DNA of 64,000 bases. It comes from JASJAR01 sp038530285. Lineage in GTDB: Bacteria > Pseudomonadota > Alphaproteobacteria > Rhodobacterales > Rhodobacteraceae. Every line of letters begins with the position of its first letter. Position 1 is the first letter of the stretch. The position numbers were made by a program, and so were the translations under genes. Below the pieces are notes generated by a model that was given only the letters and a program-made list of their open reading frames with translations, was not told the DNA's origin and searched no databases. Where the stretch lies: the NCBI GenBank assembly GCA_038530285.1, contig JBCBCY010000008.1, positions 62,001 to 126,000 of the forward strand, written 5' to 3'. Positions 9,095 to 15,474 of the stretch are shown in pieces.

Positions 9095-10021
9095 ATGCCG
9101 CGTGCTTCGCTTGTTGTGCAAGATTTCAGCTACGGTTTTGTGCGCCGGTTCGTGGATTACCTGCATGGGGTCATGCAGCGCCACCTTGATCCCCACGCGG
9201 GCCTGTTGATCTGCCACCAGGTTGATGCGGCGGCCTACCCCGACGGTCTGGTGTTTTTGATTGGTGAGAATTTCGCGCCCTTTGAGCGGCGCAAGGGGTG
9301 CACCTATGCCCTTTTGAACCTGTCGGTGGTTTCGCCATTGGGCAGCCCCTTTGCTGCAAGCCTGGCCGGTCACCGGCAGGTCTTTCGAAAGCGGCGTATG
9401 CTGGCGGGCAAACTGCCCCTGATCGATGCGTTGCTCGATTATTATCCGCCACAGACCAAACGGCTCAAACACTCCCTGTCCTTGCCGGTTTTCGGGTTTG
9501 ACGTGGCGGTCGCGGCGGCCAGCGACCGTCAGCCTGACCCAGACTACGATGTCTGTTTTGTGGGTGCGATGACGGCGCGCCGCCAAAGGGTTCTGGATGA
9601 TCTCAAAGCGCGGGGGGTTCGCCTGTCACCGTCCCACGGCGGACCGATAGAAAAATTTGCCGCGCAGTCTGCGCTTTGCCTCAACATTCACACCGAACGC
9701 AGCAACCATCTGGAAGTGCCCCGGTTTGCAGCGGCCCTTTCCACTGGGTGTCCGGTGGTGACGGAAACAAGCTTCGGTGTTGCGGATCTTGGAGCACAGG
9801 ATTTCGTGATCGAGCGGCCCCTGCCACAGGTGGCCGATGCGGTGACTGCGCTTTTGGGTGACAAAAGCCGGCTTGAGCGGCTGCAGCGCGACAGCCTGTC
9901 TTGGTACAAGGCGCACTACCTGCCGCGCGCCGACGCGCGTTGGCGGGACGTCTTCGAACAGGCGACAACGCTTCATGACAACCGGTCGGCACCGGCCGTT
10001 GGGTCGTCTTTACGTCATTGA
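9095..10021 (+). CDS. glycosyltransferase of the group 1-like (CgeB-like) type
   Basis: A 308-residue protein. The second half is GT-B-like: YDVCFVGAMTARRQRVLDDL, then LCLNIHTERSNHLEVPRFAAALSTGCPVVTE, the segment that corresponds to the nucleotide-sugar binding region of CgeB/group 1 transferases. GGGGG lies upstream of the ATG at 9095; the earlier in-frame Met codons have no supporting site. It is divergent from the ExoA-like gene and closes the polysaccharide locus. Its end overlaps the convergent winged-helix membrane gene by 12 bases. The acceptor is not known. Confidence 0.7.
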   Translation: MPRASLVVQDFSYGFVRRFVDYLHGVMQRHLDPHAGLLICHQVDAAAYPDGLVFLIGENFAPFERRKGCTYALLNLSVVSPLGSPFAASLAGHRQVFRKRRMLAGKLPLIDALLDYYPPQTKRLKHSLSLPVFGFDVAVAAASDRQPDPDYDVCFVGAMTARRQRVLDDLKARGVRLSPSHGGPIEKFAAQSALCLNIHTERSNHLEVPRFAAALSTGCPVVTETSFGVADLGAQDFVIERPLPQVADAVTALLGDKSRLERLQRDSLSWYKAHYLPRADARWRDVFEQATTLHDNRSAPAVGSSLRH

Positions 10022-10714
10022 AATCCGATCCCGCTCAATCGCCAGCATGTAACCCTTGCGGGCGATCGTCTTGATCAGCAGTTCGGCCACCATCTGGTTG
10101 CCGAGCGCGTCGCGCAGCCGTTTGATCCGCGTGGCCCCTGCGGCCTCTTCACAATCAGCCGCCGACCGGCCCGACACCACCGCTTCGATTTCGGCGCCTG
10201 TCAGCACATCGCCGTCCATCCGCGCTTCGGCCAGAACGGCAAGGGTTTCCAGCGCCGCTTCGGTCAGTTTGAATTCCATATCATTCAGGCTGACGACGCC
10301 GCGTTCGCGCGACAGGACCATTGATTGCACCTGGATGCCCTGGCGTTCAATCGCGCCCATCCGCCGGTTCAACACCACGATCATCACCAGAAAAAACAGC
10401 GCTGCGATCAGCAGGCCGGTTGAGAAGACCAAAAGCACAAAGATGATCACCCGGTAGCTGGCGATCACTTCGGCAAAAGCTGTGCCCGATTGGGCCAGGA
10501 TTTCCAGAAGCCGCAATTCGGCGGGCGAGGTCAGATCATCGTTTTCGATGAAGATCCGCTCGACCTTGGTGTTGAAGGCGTCGGCGTCCGGCAGGTTCAA
10601 AAACAGCAAAAGCGCTGTCACCCCAAGGATCACGACAATCGCAGCAATCCCGAAGCCAACGATCCGCGTGCCGGCGATGCGCGCCTCAGTAGCGGAGGAA
10701 GTATTGTCCTGCAC
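10010..10714 (-). CDS. membrane-anchored protein with C-terminal cytoplasmic winged-helix domain
   Basis: A 234-residue protein with TM1 at about 18-40, a periplasmic loop of about 48 residues, TM2 at about 89-116, and a cytoplasmic domain at about 138-230. That domain resembles the OmpR/PhoB winged helix: VVSLNDMEFKLTEAALETL, then RIKRLRDALG, then LLIKTIARKGYML, matching the recognition-helix/wing pattern ending in GY.L. The GTG at 10714 was chosen because AAAGGAG sits 5 bases upstream; an ATG at 10744 lacks such a site. The start overlaps the upstream secreted-protein gene by 29 bases, so the pair is probably co-translated. Likely a one-component transmembrane regulator; target genes unknown. 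Confidence 0.65.
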   Translation of the reverse strand: MQDNTSSATEARIAGTRIVGFGIAAIVVILGVTALLLFLNLPDADAFNTKVERIFIENDDLTSPAELRLLEILAQSGTAFAEVIASYRVIIFVLLVFSTGLLIAALFFLVMIVVLNRRMGAIERQGIQVQSMVLSRERGVVSLNDMEFKLTEAALETLAVLAEARMDGDVLTGAEIEAVVSGRSAADCEEAAGATRIKRLRDALGNQMVAELLIKTIARKGYMLAIERDRISMT

Positions 10715-10976
10715 TGCCTCTCCTTTGGTCCAGCCCGTTGTCATCGAACATCGAGACAACATTCAAAAGCTGCCACCCGTCGCGGGAAATGCGCTGCGCG
10801 ATGTCTTGCGCGGCGCGGTTCTGCGGCGGGCAGGCCCCGTTGCTGACTTTGACCACACCGTAGTGCAGCCGCAAGGGGTTGTCCTGTTTGGCTTTGTAGT
10901 CGGCATAACACGCCGCATGTGCGGACAGCGGTAGGGCCACAACAGCCAGGGTTATAAGGAGTGCGCGTAATCTCAT
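10686..10976 (-). CDS. small secreted protein with two cysteines, unknown function
   Basis: A 96-residue protein with a clear signal peptide (RLRALLITLAVVALPLSAHA, cleavage predicted after residue 21). The mature part of about 75 residues has Cys23 and Cys49, which could form a disulfide in the periplasm. The ATG at 10976 directly precedes the signal peptide. I do not recognise the family. Its 3' end runs 29 bases into the membrane winged-helix gene, which strongly suggests a shared function, for example as a periplasmic modulator or ligand of that protein; this is inference from gene overlap only. Confidence 0.65.
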   Translation of the reverse strand: MRLRALLITLAVVALPLSAHAACYADYKAKQDNPLRLHYGVVKVSNGACPPQNRAAQDIAQRISRDGWQLLNVVSMFDDNGLDQRRGSAGQYFLRY

Positions 10977-11181
10977 GTGAAAACAATGTGCCAAACGCGT
11001 GTGTTATACAATGACACACTGGGCCATACGGGGCCTGACCGGCGTGATATCCCATAGCAGGCCCGGGATATTGTCTAACTTTCCGCCCCACCCCTATTTC
11101 GATCTCATCACACGAGGCCATCGCGGTCTTGGTCAAGATCAACGGCGCCTCAGGCGTCTCCTGGGTGGAAAGGTATGTATT
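10977..11181. promoter_or_regulatory. divergent intergenic region
   Basis: This 205-base gap separates the leftward secreted-protein/winged-helix pair from the rightward Cys-repeat protein. It must carry both promoters. A longer open frame crosses it in the rightward direction (from about 10999) but has no strong ribosome site and no coding character. If the winged-helix protein regulates neighbours, this is the first place to look for its operator. Confidence 0.4.
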
Positions 11182-11667
11182 ATGTTTAAGGCACTTATGG
11201 TTCCGGTTCTGGCAACGGGTCTCGCGTTTGGCGGCTCAGCTCAGAAAGCAGAGGCTCTGACGGCAGAAGAGGTGGCAGCCCTGGCTGCAGGCTTGATCAT
11301 CATCGGCGCGATTTCGTCGAACAACAGCAACAACAATCAGGCAACGACCGTCACGCGGTCCGCGCCGATCACGACCAGCAGCAACACGGTGCGCAATCTT
11401 GAACGCCGCAAGGTGCTGCCTGCCAATTGTGTGCGCCGGTTCAACACCGACCGCGGCACCCGCAACCTTGCGATCCAGCGCTGCCTGACGCGGGCGGGGT
11501 TCAATGCCAACCGTTTGCCTGACCGCTGTGAAGTCCGGGTCCGCACCGACAATGGTGCCCGCAACGCCTTCCGTCAGCGGTGCCTTGAAAACGCTGGCTA
11601 CCGGTTCCGCAACATCAGCCGCACCAACGACGGGCGGGTGATCCTTGATGCGCGGACCAACCGCTAA
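11182..11667 (+). CDS. secreted protein with duplicated 33-residue Cys motif, unknown function
   Basis: A 161-residue protein with an N-terminal hydrophobic export region, an alanine/isoleucine-rich segment (30-44) and an Asn/Ser/Thr-rich linker (46-70). Two tandem units follow at 79-111 and 112-144. Each has the pattern LP..C, then TD.G.RN, then QRCL..AG, giving two cysteines per unit that could pair within the unit. GGAAAGG precedes the ATG at 11182. A strong terminator follows. No function can be assigned; a periplasmic or surface structural role is possible. Confidence 0.65.
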   Translation: MFKALMVPVLATGLAFGGSAQKAEALTAEEVAALAAGLIIIGAISSNNSNNNQATTVTRSAPITTSSNTVRNLERRKVLPANCVRRFNTDRGTRNLAIQRCLTRAGFNANRLPDRCEVRVRTDNGARNAFRQRCLENAGYRFRNISRTNDGRVILDARTNR

Positions 11668-11730
11668 GTCATTGGGGACCTAAGAGCAGGTTCGGCGCAG
11701 GTTCTTCGCACATCTCCGCCTGCGCCGTAT

Positions 11731-11766
11731 GGGGGCCGGGAACCCCAAACCCGGCCCCACTTTTTG
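11731..11766 (+). terminator. rho-independent terminator after the Cys-repeat protein
   Basis: A 9-bp perfect stem, GGGGCCGGG at 11732-11740 and CCCGGCCCC at 11750-11758, is followed by a T-run at 11761-11765. It ends transcription of the upstream gene before the rnhB leader. Confidence 0.85.
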
Positions 11767-11767
11767 T

Positions 11768-11848
11768 AACGAGTGTCTTTCGTTTTGTTTGTGTACGAGT
11801 GAGTGGCGAGTGAAGAGGGCGGGTCCCGAGTGGGGGCCCGTCCTTTTA
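11768..11848 (+). other. GAGTG-rich leader of rnhB with a hairpin
   Basis: Five GAGTG pentamers occur at 11771, 11797, 11801, 11808 and 11828. The last forms the loop of a hairpin with stem CGGGTCCC (11820-11827) and GGGGCCCG (11833-11840), followed by TCCTTTTA. It lies between the preceding terminator and the rnhB start at 11905. It could be a second weak terminator, an attenuator or part of a small RNA; function unknown. Confidence 0.4.
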
Positions 11849-11904
11849 CGTTTGTCCGGGGCCTTTTGGCTTGCAGCGCGCGCTGGGCTTGTCAGTCTGG
11901 CCCA

Positions 11905-12513
11905 ATGGACGGCCCCACTTTCGATCTTGAACAGAGCTTTATCAGCCGCGGCATGGTGCGGGTCGCAGGCATCGACGAAGTCGGACGGGGACCGCTTGCA
12001 GGGCCGGTGACGGCCGCAGCGGTGGTCCTTGACCCGGCCGCGATCCCCGAAGGCTTGAATGACAGCAAGAAGCTTTCAGCCAAGCGGCGCGCGGCACTTT
12101 TGCCCCTGATCATGGCGCATGCCGAGGTTTCCGTTGCCCATGCCTCGGTCGAGGAAATCGACGAGATCAATATTCTGCGCGCGGCCCATCTGGCGATGGT
12201 GCGGGCGCTTGAAGGGTTGGTCTGCCCGCCCGATCACGCGCTGATCGACGGCACGATGATCCCGCGCGGTATCGACTGCCCGGCATCGGCGATCGTAAAA
12301 GGCGATGCGCGCTGCTTGTCGATCGCGGCGGCATCGATCGTGGCGAAATGCACCCGCGACGCGATCATGGTGGATTTGGCGCAACAGCATCCCGGTTACG
12401 GCTGGGAGACCAACATGGGATATGGTGCAAAGGCGCATCTATCTGCGCTGCGCGCGCTTGGACCAACCCCACACCATAGGCGGTCTTTCAAGCCCGTCTA
12501 CCAGATGTTGTGA
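11905..12513 (+). CDS. rnhB: ribonuclease HII
   Basis: A 202-residue RNase HII, which cuts the RNA strand of RNA-DNA hybrids and removes single ribonucleotides from DNA. The hallmark VAGIDEVGRGPLAGPV contains catalytic Asp24 and Glu25; Asp115 lies in ALIDGTMIP; GDARCLSIAAASIVAKCTRD and HPGYGWETNMGYG complete the family signature. Length matches the usual 190-210 residues. The ATG at 11905 was chosen as the last Met before the conserved domain; the upstream frame is leader. It is followed by ccrM in the same direction, an arrangement common in this order. Confidence 0.95.
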   Translation: MDGPTFDLEQSFISRGMVRVAGIDEVGRGPLAGPVTAAAVVLDPAAIPEGLNDSKKLSAKRRAALLPLIMAHAEVSVAHASVEEIDEINILRAAHLAMVRALEGLVCPPDHALIDGTMIPRGIDCPASAIVKGDARCLSIAAASIVAKCTRDAIMVDLAQQHPGYGWETNMGYGAKAHLSALRALGPTPHHRRSFKPVYQML

Positions 12514-12535
12514 CAAGTTAAATTCTCAACCTGTT

Positions 12536-12574
12536 GATTCAAAAAAGAATTTGACCGCGAATCGGGGATGACTC
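12536..12574 (+). promoter_or_regulatory. cluster of three GANTC (CcrM) sites upstream of ccrM
   Basis: GATTC at 12536-12540, GAATC at 12559-12563 and GACTC at 12570-12574 all match the GANTC target of CcrM, within 39 bases and 52-90 bases before the ccrM start. The region is AT-richer than its surroundings, as expected for a promoter. In Caulobacter, methylation state of GANTC sites in the ccrM promoter modulates its transcription; the same feedback is a reasonable inference here. Confidence 0.65.
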
Positions 12575-12625
12575 ATGTTTGGCGTCAAAGGGGTGTGGGC
12601 AAACCAACCCGGGGACGAGGCAGAT

Positions 12626-13729
12626 ATGACAAAGACCAAACGGCGTGACGCGGGGGCGTTGCCGCTGAACACAATTCTGGCGGGCGATTGCGTGGATGCC
12701 ATGAACAGGCTGCCCGAGGCATCCGTCGATCTGATTTTCGCCGATCCGCCATATAACCTGCAACTGAAAGGGGACCTTCACCGACCCGACAATTCCAAGG
12801 TCGATGCGGTGGATGATGCCTGGGACCAGTTTGCCGGGTTCGCCGCCTACGATGCCTTCACGAAAGCCTGGCTGGCGGCGGCGCGCCGGATCCTGAAACC
12901 CGATGGGGCGATCTGGGTGATCGGGTCTTATCACAACATCTTCCGGGTCGGGGCCGCGCTGCAGGACGAAGGCTTCTGGATCCTCAATGATGTGGTCTGG
13001 CGCAAGACCAACCCGATGCCGAACTTTCGCGGCAAACGGCTGACCAATGCCCATGAAACGATGATTTGGGCGGGGAAATCCGAGACGTCAAAATACACGT
13101 TCAACTACGAAGCTCTAAAGGCGCTCAACGAAGGGGTGCAGATGCGCTCGGACTGGACGCTGCCGATTTGCACCGGCCATGAGCGTTTGAAGGACGATGC
13201 CGGCGACAAGGCGCATCCGACGCAGAAACCCCAAAGCCTTTTGCACCGGGTGCTTGTGGGCACAACGAACCCCGGCGATGTGGTGCTGGACCCTTTCTTT
13301 GGCACCGGCACCACAGGCGCTGTGGCCAAGATGCTGGGCCGCGACTGGATCGGGATCGAACGCGAAGAAGCATATCGCAAGGTTGCCGAAAAGCGCATCG
13401 CCAATATCCGCAAGCTCGACCGCGCGGCCCTGGACGTTTCCACGTCAAAACGCGCCGAACCCCGCGTGCCCTTTGGCCAATTGGTGGAACGCGGCATGTT
13501 GCGCCCGGGCGAGACCCTGACGAACGCGCGTGGCCAGGCCGCCAAGGTGCGCGCTGACGGGACCCTGATTTCGGGCGAGGCGAAGGGCTCGATCCACCAG
13601 GTGGGGGCCGCGATCGAAGGCGCGCCATCGTGCAACGGCTGGACCTATTGGCACTTCAAACGCGACGGCAAACCGGTGCTGATCGATGCGCTGCGCCAGC
13701 AGATCCGCCAGGAGATGCGCACCCAATAG
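12626..13729 (+). CDS. ccrM: CcrM-type adenine-specific DNA methyltransferase (GANTC)
   Basis: A 367-residue N6-adenine methyltransferase that methylates GANTC and marks cell-cycle progress in alphaproteobacteria. The catalytic DPPYNL is at 40-45, KAHPTQKP at 195-202, and the AdoMet-binding FGTGTT at 225-230, the order typical of the beta class. A C-terminal domain of about 85 residues (VPFGQLVERGMLRPGE onward), characteristic of CcrM and used for sequence recognition, is present. The ATG at 12626 has GGGGACGAGG upstream; the longer frame has no such site. Length agrees with Caulobacter CcrM (358). The upstream region carries three target sites, suggesting autoregulation. Confidence 0.95.
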   Translation: MTKTKRRDAGALPLNTILAGDCVDAMNRLPEASVDLIFADPPYNLQLKGDLHRPDNSKVDAVDDAWDQFAGFAAYDAFTKAWLAAARRILKPDGAIWVIGSYHNIFRVGAALQDEGFWILNDVVWRKTNPMPNFRGKRLTNAHETMIWAGKSETSKYTFNYEALKALNEGVQMRSDWTLPICTGHERLKDDAGDKAHPTQKPQSLLHRVLVGTTNPGDVVLDPFFGTGTTGAVAKMLGRDWIGIEREEAYRKVAEKRIANIRKLDRAALDVSTSKRAEPRVPFGQLVERGMLRPGETLTNARGQAAKVRADGTLISGEAKGSIHQVGAAIEGAPSCNGWTYWHFKRDGKPVLIDALRQQIRQEMRTQ

Positions 13730-13778
13730 ACATTCAAGTTACCGCCTGTGCCTGTGGCCAAACCACAGCACAACTTTA

Positions 13779-13810
13779 GCCCCGCCCGTCAAACGGCGGG
13801 GCATTTTTTA
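13779..13810 (+). terminator. rho-independent terminator after ccrM
   Basis: A perfect 8-bp stem GCCCCGCC (13779-13786) and GGCGGGGC (13795-13802) with an 8-base loop is followed by six Ts (13804-13809), 50 bases after the ccrM stop. Confidence 0.9.
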
Positions 13811-13857
13811 TCAGTGTCAGCAATGCGGACTTAGCCGCCGTTGGCCGATTGAAAGTT

Positions 13858-13873
13858 TTCAAGTAGACTTGAA
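13858..13873 (+). promoter_or_regulatory. 16-bp inverted repeat immediately before the VOC gene, SoxR/MerR-like core
   Basis: TTCAAGT at 13858-13864 and ACTTGAA at 13867-13873 form a perfect inverted repeat with a 2-bp centre, ending two bases before the ATG at 13876. The core TCAAGTNNACTTGA equals the core of the SoxR box as I recall it. The position leaves no room for a downstream -10 before the ATG, so classical MerR-type activation of this start is awkward; repression or an RNA hairpin are alternatives. Confidence 0.45.
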
Positions 13874-13875
13874 GC

Positions 13876-14262
13876 ATGTCCGAACCTGACGCCACCAAGT
13901 TCGCGCCGCTTGGCCGCGTAATCATTTATACCAAGCGGCTCGAAGAAGTTGCGGAGTTCTACTGCAAGAATTTTGGCTTTGAACTTCTTAGGCTTGAAGG
14001 TGACAGAATAGTCGAGTTGGTCAGCCAAACTGCTGGCGGCAATATACTTTTGCATCCGACGTCGGCAGGCAGAAAGGAAGGACAAACTCTAGTGAAGTTG
14101 GTATTTGACGTTGAGGATGTCGAAGCATTTTGCCGAGACGCTGAAAGTCGAGGGCTCAAGTTCGGCTCTATTCATCAGGCCGATGGCTATTGCTTCGCTA
14201 ACGCCAAAGATCCGGCCAAGAACTCTATATCCGTTTCAAGTCGTCTCTTTGCTAAGCGGTAG
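13876..14262 (+). CDS. VOC (glyoxalase/bleomycin-resistance fold) family protein, probably acquired
   Basis: A 128-residue single-module vicinal-oxygen-chelate protein: GRVIIYTKRLEEVAEFYCKNFGFEL opens the first beta-alpha-beta-beta-beta unit and VKLVFDVEDVEAFCRDAESRGLKFG the second. Members bind metal and act on small oxidised or electrophilic molecules, or sequester antibiotics; the substrate is unknown here. Codon use differs from its neighbours, with several ATA, AGA and CTA codons and visibly lower GC, which suggests recent transfer. A perfect inverted repeat sits directly before the start. No clear Shine-Dalgarno is present. It is convergent with the AlkB-like gene. Confidence 0.75.
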   Translation: MSEPDATKFAPLGRVIIYTKRLEEVAEFYCKNFGFELLRLEGDRIVELVSQTAGGNILLHPTSAGRKEGQTLVKLVFDVEDVEAFCRDAESRGLKFGSIHQADGYCFANAKDPAKNSISVSSRLFAKR

Positions 14263-14304
14263 GTCTGGGCTCAAAGCCGCCCTTGGCCATCCGACAAGCT
14301 CTGC

Positions 14305-15438
14305 CTAGCGCGGCATCGGTGTCGCATGGGCGTTGTAAGGGGCCCAATCGTCAATCTCAGGGTAGTGCAGCGCGCGCCACGACCTGACGCGGGGGTTCAT
14401 CACGCGCCGCCAAAGAGGCGGGATCGTTGCCATCGCACTCATCGCGGAATAGCCGTAGGGCATCAGCGGGGCGTCACCAGGCTCGTACGTCTGCAAAAGC
14501 GGGAACCGGCGTGAGGGCTTGGTGTGATGGTCCGAATGGCGCGACAGGTTGATCAGGAACCCGCGTGTGAAACTATGGTTGTCATTCCACGAATGGTGCG
14601 GGCCGGTGGGTTCGTATTTGCCGTCGCCCAAGTGCTTGCGCGTCAACCCGTAGTGTTCGATGTAATTGATCAACTCCAGCTGCCAGACCGCGACAAACGC
14701 CTGACCCAGAAAAACGGCAAGCCCGACCCAGCCGCCCAAAAGCACCGCCAGCCCAAGCCAGACCGCTTGCAGCGCGCCGTAGCGCCAGAATGGGTTCGAC
14801 CGATGCCAGGCCGGCAGGCCTTTGCGCGCCAACAACCCCGTTTCCGCAGCCCAGGCCGACCGGAACTCACCGCGCAGCACACGCAAGAAAAAGCGGTGGA
14901 AGTCTTCATTATAGCGCGCGGTGACCTGATCTTTCGGCGTGCCGACATAGCGGTGATGGACCAACAGGTGCTCTGAGCGGAAGTGCCCGTAAAGCACCTG
15001 GGTCATCAGGATGTCGCCGAACCACCGCTCGGTCCGGTTTTGCTGGTGCAACAACTCATGGGCAAAGACGATGCCCACTGCACCGGTGGCAATGCCGACC
15101 CCAAGCGTTATAATCGCGATTTCCAGCCCGGACAAATGCTGGGAATTGGCCACGGCGGCAATGGTGCCGAACACGATACCGGTTTGCGCGACCGGCCAAA
15201 TCAGCGTGACGGCGCGGTGCCAGAAAATGTTCTGGGCCGGGTGGTTGGGGTCGAGCGCGGTGTCATCAGATCCCAAAAGTGCATCAATCACCACACTGGC
15301 CTGCCAGACAAAGACCAATGGTGCCAACACCCACACCCCGCCCCACAGCGGTCCGACCGCTGTCGCTGGCACAATCAAAATTGCTGACCAGAAGGGCAGC
15401 GCGTTCTTCAGGCCAGGGGGGACGAAAGTCTGGGTCAT
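14305..15438 (-). CDS. AlkB-type alkane 1-monooxygenase / membrane fatty-acid hydroxylase
   Basis: A 377-residue membrane di-iron hydroxylase. The four AlkB histidine motifs appear in order: HELLHQ (127-132), EHLLVHH (156-162), NYIEHYGL (258-265) and LSRHSDHH (298-305), between hydrophobic segments. AlkB enzymes oxidise the terminal carbon of medium-chain alkanes using rubredoxin electrons. Small deviations from the consensus (HExxHK to HQ, EHxxGHH to VHH, LQRHSDHHA to LSRHSDHHT) may indicate a different alkyl substrate. No rubredoxin, rubredoxin reductase or alcohol dehydrogenase lies alongside, so electron partners must be elsewhere. It sits alone between convergent VOC and co-directional mutY. 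Confidence 0.85.
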   Translation of the reverse strand: MTQTFVPPGLKNALPFWSAILIVPATAVGPLWGGVWVLAPLVFVWQASVVIDALLGSDDTALDPNHPAQNIFWHRAVTLIWPVAQTGIVFGTIAAVANSQHLSGLEIAIITLGVGIATGAVGIVFAHELLHQQNRTERWFGDILMTQVLYGHFRSEHLLVHHRYVGTPKDQVTARYNEDFHRFFLRVLRGEFRSAWAAETGLLARKGLPAWHRSNPFWRYGALQAVWLGLAVLLGGWVGLAVFLGQAFVAVWQLELINYIEHYGLTRKHLGDGKYEPTGPHHSWNDNHSFTRGFLINLSRHSDHHTKPSRRFPLLQTYEPGDAPLMPYGYSAMSAMATIPPLWRRVMNPRVRSWRALHYPEIDDWAPYNAHATPMPR

Positions 15439-15474
15439 GGGGCGATTATATGGCTCAGGACGCGGCTCTCAAGC

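Noticed and set aside
10999..11181. N-terminal extension of the Cys-repeat protein from 10999
   Set aside because: It would place a non-hydrophobic stretch before the export signal; GGAAAGG supports the start at 11182.
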